Assembly: GCF_037325665.1 (NCBI RefSeq)
Contig: NC_090245.1
Location: 45,302,284 to 45,366,283, forward strand
DNA length: 64,000 bases
Source: Littorina saxatilis
Taxonomy: Eukaryota > Mollusca > Gastropoda > Littorinimorpha > Littorinidae
Direction: 5' to 3'
In this document: positions 1-10,398 of the stretch, piece by piece
Layout: each line of letters opens with the position of its first letter
Position numbering within the stretch: the first letter of the stretch is position 1
The notes under the pieces: generated by a model
Told to the model about the DNA's origin: nothing
Database searches by the model: none
Seen by the model: the letters and a program-made list of their open reading frames with translations, nothing else
Translations under genes and position numbers: made by a program

Positions 1-105
1 GTCCGTCAGTTCGTTCGTCAGTCCGTCTGTCTATTTGTCTATCTGTCTGTCAGTCCGTCTGTTTGTCTGTGTCACTCCTCTCTCTCTCTCTAACGCCGCT
101 CTCTC
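1..105. repeat. GTCT/GTCC tetranucleotide and CT microsatellite
   Basis: Imperfect tandem GTCTGTCC-type units run into a short CT run. There is no coding signal. It is unique to this edge: the matching position before unit B has no such array. Confidence 0.85.
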
Positions 106-135
106 TGTGTGTACCATCATACAACTGAGAGGCGC

Positions 136-367
136 AAAAATAAGGCCGTATTTCCAATATGACCTTACAAAAATAAGGCCTTATTTCTGGTCAGGCCTTA
201 TCTTAAAATAATGCCTTAAAAAAATAAGGCCTTAAAAAAATAAGCCCATAAAAAAATAAGCCCTTATTTTAGAAATAAGGCCTTATTTTAGAAATAAGGC
301 CTTATTTCTTGAAAATAAGCCCTTATTTCCTGAAATAAGGCCTTATTCATTTAAGGCCTTATTTTTT
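136..367. repeat. Array of palindromic AATAAGGCCTTATT units
   Basis: About a dozen variants of the self-complementary word AAATAAGGCCTTATTT are strung together with AAGCCC and AATGCC variants. Each unit can pair with itself or any neighbour. The array lies just 3' of the TPR/TIR gene (minus strand), so it may be in its 3' UTR or downstream flank. It is not found next to copy B. Confidence 0.8.
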
Positions 368-450
368 GGATTTTTGACCCTTTGTGCCAACGATAGTAAG
401 CCTGGTATGGTAGCGTTGGTGGTGACGTCATCACGAACATACCTCCTCAC

Positions 451-3400
451 TCAAATCTCACCAGTGCCAGACTCCATGGGAAGACCCACCAGACGACAGA
501 ACAGCTCGTAGACGGCGCGCGCCCCGCCCTCTGACCTTGACCCCTGCTGACCTTGACCCAGCAGCCGAGAGGAGCAGGTAAAGAAACGATGACCTCGAAG
601 AGCATCAGGCAGAGTGGCGGAGTTGAGGGTCAGTGAGAGGAGGGAGGAGGGACGTGGTCCAGAGGCATGGCGCCAGGCTTGGTCAATCAGCGCTGAAAAC
701 TCCGGTGAGATACCTGTAAAGAGCAAGAGAGACTGTTGTATTGTGATGTGGTGGTGGGTTGGTGTTATGGTGGTGTGTGTAGACAGAGGTATGGGGTTGG
801 TGGGGTCGTGGGAGGTGGGGTGGGGAAGGTGGTGGTGGTGGTGCGTGTGCGTTCCTGTGTGTTATTGTGTTTGTGTTGGGAGAGAGAGAGAGAGAGAGAG
901 AGAAAGCGCGCGCATATGTGTACACATTGAATACAAACGCGAGCAGAACAGGGCCGAAACAAATAGAAAGAACACATGACTTATTAAACGCACAGAAGAG
1001 CTGAATGAAAATATATCTATTGGATGCTATTTATAGCTAGGTCCTTTGTTTGTACAACCAAAAAATCTGCAGGTCATACAAGCTATTTACAGGGGTCCTG
1101 ATTTGGCCTATATGGTCCGCTGGACCCAAAAGGCAACAACTAACTAACTAACTAACTAAGCAATTTACAAGTCGACTCATCAGGAGAATGACAATACTTC
1201 TGTTTTCTCCGGTCCTCATCCAACAGACTTAAGATAAGAAAGCGCCGATTAAAAACGCCCGAAAGTATTTTTTAACTTCCTAAATAATTGAAATTCACAG
1301 ATTTAATCAGTTTTATTGACAGGTAAACGGAAAAATACGTATGAGCTGAACCTCACCTTTGTTTTCCACAACGACTAGCATCAGCGGCGCTCCCTCGTCT
1401 GACGACAGCAGAGCCTCGTCTGTAACGACTGACGTCATCAGGCCGCAGATCTCCTGTAGTATGTCACGGAGAGTTGTGACGTCACGCGCCGCATCTTCGT
1501 CATGGTGATCATGCAGTAAAAGGATTTTCACCGTCTGGCTAACGTCATCATCCAGCTCTGGAGACCAAGGGTCGTTGGGAATGTTCTCGGGCGGGGAGGA
1601 CAACAATAGAGAGGAGACGGGAGGACCATCCACCTCTTGCACAGCATGGTCGCCTTCAGCCACACCCACGGCCAGGTCTTCGGTGGTCGATGCAACTCTT
1701 GGACTAAAGACGTTGTCAAAGACACGCTCAAACAACATTTTTGCAGCAAATGTGTTAATGTCCTCTCCCTTAGGGTTCTCTCCTACGCATTTCGTCAGAC
1801 GGTCTTGAGCCAGCAGCAAGTGCAATCGAAGGTCCAGGTCGGCCATGACCCTGTCATCCAGCAGGGGGCTCTGCTGTGTCAGCTTCAGCAGGCTGCGAAG
1901 CAGCACGGCGTCTGCGTAACGTCGGTCTCTCACGTATCCCTCCATCATTGCCTTCAGCTTCCCAGCGTCCTCGGCTTGACTCCCGGTGAGGTCTCGGAGG
2001 ACTGGGAGAGAATCCATGTTGTTCTTCATTATCTTCAGCAACACGCCTTCATCCATGAAAGTCTTCGATTTCAGGCTTTGGAAAGGTTCGTGCTTTACAG
2101 TTGTGTACAGGGAGTGCAGGGAGAGCCAGATATCTTTATTGAGTCTGGTTGTATCTTTCGTTTGCATCAAGAAATAGCAACGGTTGATCAAGGTCAGGCT
2201 CAGACAGAAGTCGCTCAGCTCCTGAAGATTTCTGCGATTACTGCTGTTCTCCTCCGTCTCTGCTATTTTCTTCCAGGCTAGACTGGCGTGCTGCGTGGCC
2301 TGGCTGATGTTAAGCACGGTGACAGGACAAAGAGTTAGTATCTGTAAAGATCTTGACAGCGCCTCATCGTACTCACCAAGAGCAATGTGAAGCAAGGCAA
2401 GTTCATTGAGGTCAGGAAAATTCTCCCCGACTGAAAGCTCCAGTGACTTGTGAAAGTGATCCATGGCTTCCTGGACGTACCTGTCGTCCCTGGAAAGGCT
2501 GGGACCGCCTGTTGTTGAGGTTGACACGTTTCTCCAATTCCTGCCTCCATTGCTCCAGTTGCCTTGGTTACTTCCCCATCCTCCCCCTCTGCCTCCACCT
2601 CTGTTTACACTTCTGGAAGGTTGTCGCCAGTCGCCATGTCCATGCGGGCTAGCTCCACTGGAACGGCCAGACTGCGGACTGCCTCTCTTTGCTTGCAGCG
2701 CTAGCTCTTTCAACGTGACTCCCAGCCGGTGGTGTGCCTTGGGCTCTGGACGGATGGATACAGCTTTCTCCAGAAGCTCCTTCGACCTTGGAAGATCTCC
2801 ATGAAAGGAGTAGTATTTGCCAGCTCTAACGAGAAGCGCTTGGTTGTGGTCAGCCAGACGGAGAGCATCTTCGAAGCACTGTGAGGTCTCCAGTCCCAGA
2901 CATCGTTGCTCCTCATCTACGACAGCCCTGAGGACCTTATCGCTCTGCCAGCTCAGGATCTCGCCCAGTGCTGCAGCCGCCATGCCCCTGAGGTCCCCGC
3001 TGAGGTCTTCCCGGTCCTTGATCTCAACCAACAACTTCATGGCACTGCGGATGGCCGGACTGAAGTCGATCTGAGGGTGTCGGGCCATGTAGAATGGGTG
3101 AGTATAGCGTTTAAGAGTGAGAGCCAGGTAGTACTTGAAGTGCGCGTTGTCCGGCCGTCGCTGCAACAGCTTCTCGTGAAGCTTGCTTATGGCGTAGGGT
3201 TTGAACAGGTGTCCCAGCTTGATGAACAGGTACAGCACCTCCGACTGGGCTGCGATGTGAAACATGCATATAATATACTATATAACAAAAAAGTATCATA
3301 GTTTGTTGAGAAACAATCCTTTTTTGTTCTTGTTTTTTGTTGTTGTAAACCACCCATTGTTTTTCACGACTTACAATGCGTAAAGACTGATAATAGGAAT

Positions 3401-5156
3401 ACAATGTTATTTGCATATGTATATATAACATGTATAACATAATATAATTATGTGTGAATAATATTAATTATGCAATCAAATTCTATCCAAAGACGATTTG
3501 CGAATTTGCACTATAAAAAGATCATAATTACTACTATCAAGTAAGGGAAAGGGCCCCGAATATGGACCACTTCTCTTCCATTTTAGTTGTTCCATAACCG
3601 TTAGACCTAATTAGAGCAAATTCCCTTTGATAGACAATCAGCAAAAATAAATATAGAAAAATGCACAACTGGTCCATTTTGGGAGCCTCGGTGAAACCAG
3701 AAAACAGGACCAGTGAAGAGGCTTTCACTAATCATGGTTAAAAGCACCCTACACTCCAAAATAATATGACAAAACTAAGTGTGCGATTCAGACTAATTCA
3801 AATATGAATCAGTTTTGATGTTGTTGGGTGTTGTTTTTGGGGGGATAGGGGGTTCCATAAGAACATTATTTGAAGCAAAACAGGAAACTAAAGAAACACA
3901 GAAAATAAATGAAATTATCTACTTTCGCGCAAAGAATACTGTTTGGTATGTTGCTTTTCATGCTTCATGGCCAGTTATAGGTTATTTTCAACAAGCTTTT
4001 TAATGCATTACTGAAACCAGTCTTTATTTTTTTTTATTTTCTTGAATTTGTTGAAGGTGGTCACTATTGGGGGACACACATACTTTGAGATTTTGCTTTT
4101 TGTTTCTTTTGCGCTGGGAGAACGGGGCCAACACTGCTAAAATATAACATTTACAGTCTTGGCTTTCATGCATAGCACACTTTGTGTGTTAACAACTGTG
4201 TATATAGACAGAAACTAGTCCGTTTTAAGCGACACATTTAGAATGAAGCTGCTAAAAGTGTTAGAAAAGGGGGGGGGGCATTACGGTTTTGTGGTTTGTA
4301 TACTAGTCTGCAACTGTTTTGACATGTGTAAGTTGTCCAAACAGGGTACATGCAGCGAATGAAATTGTTTTGAGCGCTCCAGCACTGTTAGTTTGAGGTG
4401 GTTCATATCAGGGACCCTCCCCCTACCACAATACAATAGTTGTCACCGGCTATTTCAAGATCCTCGTAGAGCAGCGGATCGCCACCTCTCAGTATCTCCA
4501 GCTTCTGCAGCTGTTGTGTGGCCTGATTTGTCTCCCCTCTCTGCCACAGAATGAAGGCCCAGTTGGACAGTGCCAGAAGGCTGCTGCCTTCATCTTCCAC
4601 TGCTTTCACCGCACTTGTTTTTGCTTCCTGAGAAGGTGAACAAAACTGACTGGTTTGAATACAAAATTGATTTTTCTTTCCAAAGACATGCAAAACTTGT
4701 TCCGTTTTAGCTGTTCTGATTTTGTGTCGATTTTAACGCGGAGCTTTACTTTTGTAAATTTGATTTTGGGTGGTGTCTTTGTTGTAGGTTCAATTTGTAC
4801 AGACACTACCTTATGTAAAACCAATCTGTTTTCTAAATATTGTAGGGGAATGAATGGCCTTTTCATTCATATAACTGGTTTTACAAAAAACGGCCTCATC
4901 ACAAAGATCGGCACTTAAACGTATCTGTCCATTTGTTTGTGACACGAAGTACGGTATATGAAGAGCAAATTACCTGTGAGTCACCGAGGATCCAATGCAG
5001 CAGGGTGGCAATGTTTTGCGAGCGATGGTCGTCTGCTTCACGCCGACTCTGCTGGTCAGTGATGGTCAGTAGAGTGGCCGTCAGTCTGTGGACCACAAGG
5101 CACACCGTTGTTTCATGTCCAGCAACCCCCGACCCCCTCCTCTCCCTCCATTTCCT
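451..5156 (-). CDS. TPR-repeat protein with C-terminal TIR/SEFIR-like domain (TTC22-like), copy A
   Basis: Four minus-strand exons join in frame: 5156-4974, 4627-4447, 3249-1357 and 713-451, giving 839 visible residues. Donors are GTAATT, GTGACA and GTGAGG; acceptors end CTCTAG (weak), TTCTCAG, ATCGCAG and TTTACAG. Phases agree at every join. No in-frame Met exists in the first exon, so the 5' exon(s) are missing. Residues about 60-300 and 370-600 are helical TPR-type repeats (for example LLALSNWAFILWQRGE and AHFKYYLALTLKRY), and their order recalls vertebrate TTC22 from memory. Residues 310-370 form a Gly/Asn/Trp/Arg-rich insert. Residues about 695-830 look like a compact TIR/SEFIR fold: strand KILLLHD, helix, strand APLMLVVVEN, then helix and a final helix ARAVYELFCRLVGLP. 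No catalytic Glu can be assigned. TPR plus TIR suggests a cytosolic adaptor, possibly immune; that role is inference. Confidence 0.82.
1005..1158. repeat. Dispersed repeat with (TAAC)n tail
   Basis: A block containing GGCCTATATGGTCC and CTGGACCCAAAAGGCAACAA ends in TAACTAACTAAC. A short tandem tail after a conserved body is typical of SINE 3' ends, and similar sequences occur in mollusc genomes (from memory). The same insertion lies in copy B at about 32265-32420, so it predates the duplication. Confidence 0.6.
1312..1317 (-). promoter_or_regulatory. Possible intronic poly(A) signal AATAAA
   Basis: AATAAA on the minus strand overlaps the first in-frame TAA met if the 713/1357 intron is retained. 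Such a transcript would end after the residues IFPFTCQ and lack the second half of the TIR-like domain. The hexamer is conserved in copy B at 32580-32575. Use is inference. Confidence 0.4.
3250..4446 (-). other. Intron 2 of TPR/TIR gene, copy A
   Basis: This is AT-rich intronic sequence with no coding signal. At about 3540-3720 it contains a degenerate mobile-element-like piece with ends AAGGGAAAGGGCCCCGAATA and CCATTTTGGGAGCCTCGG. A poly-G run occurs at 4269-4278. The copy B intron (34508-35729) is collinear. Confidence 0.7.
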
Positions 5157-5500
5157 CTAGAGTGAACCTACTCGATCGAGCATGTTAAGTTAATTAGATT
5201 AATCCTTCTCTTGTGACTACTTCTAGAGCATCGAGCAGGCGTATGCCATTTTAGATCAATAAAAGCAATATAACCTTATTTGAAATAAGTTAGAGGAATG
5301 AATCCTTTCGTGACTATTTCTACAATATCGAGCAGGCGTATGCCATTTCAAATCAATAAAAGCAATATAACCTTATTTGACATTTCTTTTTAGTCTGCCT
5401 ATGTCTCGTGCTTTAAAGACATACAATATCGATTAAAAACAACAGCAACGAGACATCTCTTTTTGACCCTCCTTTTCAAAGTGAAATGTCTAAAGTCAAA
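5157..5500. other. Interval between the two minus-strand genes, copy A
   Basis: This contains the weak acceptor side of the first visible TPR exon and the two-unit ~100-bp minisatellite. No first exon with an ATG in frame with the TPR gene was found here. Confidence 0.6.
5201..5380. repeat. ~100-bp minisatellite, two units (copy A)
   Basis: Two units each contain CATCGAGCAGGCGTATGCCA (or a variant) followed by ATCAATAAAAGCAATATAACC. The same array in unit B (36484-36862) has four units, so copy number changed after the duplication. Confidence 0.85.
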
Positions 5501-5517
5501 AGCAAAACAAAGTTGAT

Positions 5518-5523
5518 TTTATT
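5518..5523 (-). promoter_or_regulatory. Poly(A) signal AATAAA for orphan terminal exon, copy A
   Basis: A minus-strand AATAAA lies about 195 bases after the stop codon of the exon at 5716-5843. It is conserved at 37000-36995 in unit B. Confidence 0.55.
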
Positions 5524-5715
5524 TAAGTCATATATAATGTAAATAATGGTGTCACGTAAACATTCTGGCACTTCTTCTGCATGTCCGACTCCCGAGGTTC
5601 GACAAAGGATGTCGAGAACAAAGTTTGTCTCGGTGACTTCAACATATCAGCCGTAAAAAAATTAATCGTAAGGTCACCGCCAGGCTGTGCATGCATCGGT
5701 ATCATTTATCACTAA

Positions 5716-5843
5716 TCACGTTTTCTTCGACGCTCTCTTGGCGCAGTCCTGGAAGAAGAGGTTGGGGAATGTTTGCAGGCGTTCCATGAACTGCTGCTCT
5801 TCGCACGGCCCTTGGTCGGAGTCTGTCCCGCTACTTGCTTGTT
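5716..5843 (-). CDS. Terminal coding exon of an unidentified gene, copy A
   Basis: The acceptor CTTTAATCTCTCCAACAG at 5861-5844 opens a phase-2 exon coding ASSGTDSDQGPCEEQQFMERL, continuing TFPNLFFQDCAKRASKKT and ending in TGA. The tail is amphipathic then basic. A 3' UTR and AATAAA follow at the right distance. The unit B copy (37192-37319) has the same length and frame with two visible replacements (D to A, and T to R at the last codon). I do not recognise the family. Upstream exons should lie at higher coordinates on the minus strand, but none is identifiable, so the 5' end is either far away or lost. Confidence 0.55.
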
Positions 5844-5935
5844 CTGTTGGAGAGATTAAAGATGTTGTATATAACATGCCGTTTTGGAGACGATTTCTGG
5901 TGATTTTAACCGTATGAAGTCCAAGATAACAATAA

Positions 5936-6690
5936 CAAGTCGCGTAAGGCGAAAATACAACATTTAGTCAAGCTCAGTCGAACTCACAGAATGAAACTGA
6001 ACGCATTGCATTTTTTCCGCAAGACCGTACACTCGTAGCATCGTCTGTCCACCGCTCGTTGCAAAGGCAGTGAAATTAACAATCCAGAAAAGCGCGGTAG
6101 CGGTTGCGCTGAGGAGAATAGCACGCTTTTCTATATCTCTATTCTTTTTAACTCTCTGAACGTGTTTTTAATCCAAACATATCATATCTATATGTTTTTG
6201 GAATCAGGAACGGACAAGGAATCAGATGAAATTGTTTTAAATCGATTTCGGAAATTTAATTTTAATCATAATTTTTATATTTTTAATTTTCAGAGCTTGT
6301 TTTTAATCCGAATATAACATATTTATATGTTTTTGGAATGAGAAAATGATGAAGAATAAGATAAATGTAATTTTGGATCGTTTTATAAAACAATAACTTT
6401 AATTACAATTTTCAGATTTTTAATGACCAAAGTCATTAATAATTTTTTAGCCTCCAAGCTGAAATGCAATACCAAAGTCCGGCCTTCCTCGAAGATTGCT
6501 TGGCCAAAATTTCAATCAATTTGATTGAAAAATGAGGGTGTGACAGTGCCGCCTCAACTTTTACAAAATGCCGGATATGACGTCATTAAAGACATTTATC
6601 AAAAAAATGAAAATTTTTTCTCGAGATACCATACTCAGGATCTCTCATGTCAAGTTTCATGAAGATCGGTCCAGTAGTTTTCTCTGAATC

Positions 6691-6769
<79 letters not shown>

Positions 6770-6832
6770 CACGACCCTCGTCTCGATTCCCCCCTCTACG
6801 TTAAAACATTTACTCAAAACTTGACTAAATGT
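5936..6832 (-). mobile_element. HINE/Helentron-like non-autonomous element, copy 1
   Basis: Reverse orientation. The 3' end CAAGTCGCGTAAGGCGAAAA carries a short hairpin (TCGC-CTTAC-GCGA on the element strand). The other end is TTGACTAAATGT, next to a (CA)n run at 6694-6763. The unit B site (37409-37420) is empty and reads through AACAATAAAAATG, so the target duplication is AA (TT on the element strand). No ORF. Asymmetric ends, TT target, subterminal inverted repeat, microsatellite and 3' hairpin fit the HINE/DINE-1 group; family assignment is by these features only. Confidence 0.75.
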
Positions 6833-7660
6833 AAAAATGTACTCACGAACAATACAAATACGACTATTCTTATTCGTATTTTTATTGTTCGTTTTTTTGG
6901 ATAGTACGTTTTCATTGTTATCTTGTTCTTGATATTCTCTTCTGCAGTCTCTTGTTCTTATTCTTATGACTTCCAAAAGACATTTTCTTTCCTGTACTTT
7001 AGGCACGCAGTGATGCAATGATAAAGTCCGCGAATCAATCAAATCAACATAAAAAGGGAAGCAAGGTTTTTTTTCTATGCAAGGTTCACCGCTGTCAGAG
7101 GTGGAAAAGTAGGACCACGGTTAAACTAAGACTGATAATTTACAGTCTGCAAAAGACTATAGCCAAATACAGCGTTTTTCATTTGAATAACCATAATTAT
7201 GTTCAAACCGGCCAAACATCGGTTTTTTGCAAGGTGACATAATTTCATCTGAACACGAAATCGAACCGGTGTAGACGGATTTGAAACGGATTTAGTATAA
7301 ATTATATTGTTTTCTGTAATGGAGATTCGTTTCATAATATAAACACACGGTTGTTATGATAGTATCTGGTAATCAGGTACTGTCTGGACAAATGGGTCGA
7401 AAAAGTCATTTCAGCGTTTTCGGTTCTTGTGGAAGTCACATCAAATACTAAAAATGATACGAATAATAAATATCAAGCCAACCGACAAACCGCAACATTT
7501 TCGGGTTTCATTACATTTTCATTTCCAGAAATGTTCTCAAGCAATGGGCACTCCCTTTTACGCGCTCCTCCTGCAACTGACAGGGCCGACAGAGACACGT
7601 GGCACAGATATATACACTGTGACACACATACACAGACACCCCCACCCCCCCCCCCCCAAG
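6833..7660. other. Non-coding shared unit sequence
   Basis: AT-rich sequence is shared with unit B up to about 7360, where unit B carries a 3.3-kb palindromic insertion. Part of it (7170-7420) recurs in diverged form at 17230-17465. A poly-C tract lies at 7641-7657. No supported gene. Confidence 0.6.
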
Positions 7661-8209
7661 ACAAATCTCAAAACACACCTCTTTCAGCGCAAGTGATTTC
7701 CCCCCCAGCATCTCCCCACCCACCCTATCCCGCCCCACCTCACCCCCTACCTAGCGCCTAAAATAACGTGTATATATATTTTCTGCGCTTTGTGTCAGCA
7801 CTGTGTGTGTGTGTGTAAATAGTACCGTTGACACGTTTTTATATAGAAGCCTACTGTGGTTCTTGTGCTTAGGCTGTGTATTGGACTGTCATTGTATGCC
7901 TGCATTATTAGTTGTCAGTAATTATTACATGTGCTGATTGTTCTCTTTGCCTGCGCGCGTATAGTATGTTGGTTATGTTTGGTCATAGTATGTTTGTTTA
8001 TGTTTGGTCGTTATCTTGCCTGTGCGTGTATTGTATGTTTGGTCGCTTTCTTTGCCTGTGCATGTATAGTTTGTTGGTTATGTTTGGTCGGTTTCTTTGC
8101 CTGTACGTGTATAGTATGCTTGGTCGATGTATGTATTGTAAAGCGCTAAGAGTAGACATTTTTTCTAGAATAGCGCTATAAAAGTTTGCATTATTATTAT
8201 TATTATTAC
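7661..8209 (+). mobile_element. 3' end of an L2/CR1-type LINE
   Basis: It begins with codons for TNLKTHLFQRK and a stop, the usual final residues of L2/CR1-type ORF2. A 3' UTR follows, ending AAGCGCTAAGAGTAGAC, GCGCTATAAAAG and an (ATT)n tail. It is heavily 5'-truncated. Unit B has an unrelated LINE at the corresponding spot. Confidence 0.7.
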
Positions 8210-8285
8210 ATATACACACATACACACACACACACAAACAAACACACACACACACACACACACACATACACAGACACACACCCCT

Positions 8286-8317
<32 letters not shown>

Positions 8318-8336
8318 TCACATACACTCACACACA
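8210..8336. repeat. (CA)n microsatellite
   Basis: Long interrupted CA run followed by GA-rich sequence; apparent ORFs here are low-complexity artefacts. Confidence 0.9.
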
Positions 8337-8420
8337 TGCGCTCACTTGAGAGAGAGACAGAGACAGAGAGAGAGAATCTACAACCCAGAAAGAAAGGAAA
8401 GCGAAAAAAGCCCTTGGCAC

Positions 8421-8618
8421 ATTCTGCTTCAGGGCAGAATATACCTGCGCAGTTTCAGCGGCACAGACGACGCACTGCATATCATTAATGCTGTGATAGG
8501 GATGATGACGAGTACTTGGCCTGTTTTCCTTTCACGCAACGTGTAGCGGGCTGGGATAATCTGCAGTGCGTCGTTTCAGTGTCCTGCTGAAGTTACATAG
8601 GTGAGCGCCAGGCCTTAT
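8421..8618 (+). mobile_element. ~200-bp foldback repeat (MITE-like), forward copy in A
   Basis: The block has an internal inverted repeat (GACGACGCACTGCA against CTGCAGTGCGTCGT) and ends near GTGAGCGCCAGGCCTTA. A diverged copy lies in reverse orientation at 26622-26775. Unit B has both (43681-43879 and 56012-56165), so both insertions predate the duplication. Confidence 0.65.
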
Positions 8619-8619
8619 C

Positions 8620-10020
8620 AACTGTTTGAAATTCTACACGCTGCTAGCCAGCACAGGGGCGCGTGTGTATGTGTGCGTGCGAGTACTGGCTTCGCTCATA
8701 ACCTTGACCTATAAAGATAAGGGCAGCATTGTGCCTTCTACTAAAGTCCGTGTTACATACTCGTTTTTCCATTAGTTTCGTTCTGCTAACTTTGTCCGGT
8801 TGATTCTGCTTCTACTGTCGATTGTCGTATTACAGACACAAGTGACTAGCATTTACCAGTTATAAGATGTTCTTTTAGTAAATGCTTACTTACTTTGTGT
8901 TCGATTTACTTGACATCAAAAAACAAAAACAATTTACGTAATTTATAACGATTTTCAATTCTTGAATCAAATTTATCACCATTTTCCATTCCTGTATCAA
9001 TGTGGATTTTTTCAGTTTTCATTAAAAGGATTCTAATAGATGAACAAGCTAGTAATCAGATCGCCTTACACACATTTGAAATACGACACAGATATATCAG
9101 AACTGTGTGTGGCGATCAACAGAATGATACGTCTCTTTGATTTTATCTCTAGTTTCTGTTCATAAATTCTCTCGTGAGAATGTAGAAAACACCGATTATT
9201 AATGTTCTCTTTCTTTTGAGCATAAATACCAGTGTTTGCACTGTCGAAGTAAACCGTTTTGCTGTAGACAAGAAAGACCATGGAACCAGGCCCTGTGATG
9301 AAATGTCTCTTTCTTTTTACAAGTTCTAGCAAAACATATTACATGCACAGCAAAGAGATACGGTATTGTGTTTACTTTTAACGTCCCTACAGTCGATTTG
9401 AGTATCCGGGACCGAGAAAAAAAGCGAAGAAAAGAAAAAGAGGTCTCTTATAAGGTGATTACAAACTGTCGCGCCAATATTGTGGGGACGAAGACAGTAG
9501 ATTGACAGTTTCTTCACTGACGGTACAGTGTGGGAATTCGGCTCGCCAGGCGTGCAGATGTTTACAGCATCATTCCTTGGGCATAAGCCGCGAGACGACT
9601 ACAACGTCAGACCTGTGAACGGGACGCTTTAAACTGAGCGCATCGGCAAAAAGCGGTCGTTCAGGGAGAAGTCCTTACTTGCCCTCTGCTGTCCAGTTAC
9701 TATCGTTTACCAGGTAATACCTGTACACACGGTTTGCATACAATGCGTTGCTCTGGGCAACCTGCGCTTTCTTGTCGTCAACAGCGGCGGCTATGAAAAG
9801 CTAGAATTTTCTGCAGTTCTTGAAAGAACAATTTTTCCCATGTTAAAACAGTCATTTAAAAGCTCACCCCGCCTCCCATAGAACACCTGTTTCTGAACAC
9901 AGACACCGCCAGGCTTTGACATACAGTACAAATGACATCCTTTTGTTTGAACACTCTAGGTGCTCCCCATAGAGAGCAAGCATTTTTCAAAGAATTCATT
10001 TTGCGTGGACGTATAGGTAT
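8620..10020. other. Shared unit sequence without recognised genes
   Basis: This is collinear with 43880-46170 in unit B apart from a HINE insertion there. Several short ORFs are not conserved between copies. I see no exon I can support. Confidence 0.5.
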
Positions 10021-10398
10021 CAATCCGAAGCCTCGTTTTGGTTCTCGAAAGAACGTTTAAAATCTAACGACAAAGTTGACAGCTTGGGAAAAAACATTTT
10101 CAAAGCACAAAATATTTCTTTTACCATCAAGACTAAGTCAGGACAATTCGAAGTTCTGAACATACGGAGCCCGGATGTAGGTAAAGCGAGGTTGGTGTAT
10201 GAGTTCACTGGTGCTTTTAAAGGCACAGTAAGCCTCCCGTAAACCATCACATATACTGTCAGGCTTTTACACACAGTACAAACACCCTTTCATTTAAACA
10301 CTCACCGCTTGAGAACATCCTAGGTGCCCTCCGTAAAGAGCGAGCAATTTTCAAAGAATTTATTTTTGCGTGGTTTATCTTATAATAATAATAATAAT

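Larger units (their letters stand above)
714..1356 (-). other. Intron splitting the TIR-like domain, copy A
   Basis: This is a phase-1 intron between donor GTGAGG at 1356-1351 and acceptor TTTACAG at 716-720. It holds a GT-rich and GA-repeat stretch (about 735-905) and a repeat with a TAAC tail (1005-1158). Just inside the intron, read-through from the preceding exon meets a TAA stop at 1315-1313. That stop overlaps the poly(A) hexamer AATAAA at 1317-1312. Confidence 0.75.

Noticed and set aside
1637-2281. 214-codon plus-strand ORF (and 258 codons at 32772-33548)
   Set aside because: They lie exactly antisense to the long TPR exon, lack splice or family evidence, and the frames differ in length between copies.
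3251-3265. ATG at 3265 as the start of the TPR protein
   Set aside because: MFHIA lies across the acceptor ATCGCAG; the upstream exons join in phase and continue the TPR fold, so this Met is intronic.
3111-3440. Alternative 109-codon minus-strand ORF at the start of the large TPR exon
   Set aside because: Different frame from the TPR coding sequence and runs into the intron; the phase-matched splice site at 3249 explains the exon.
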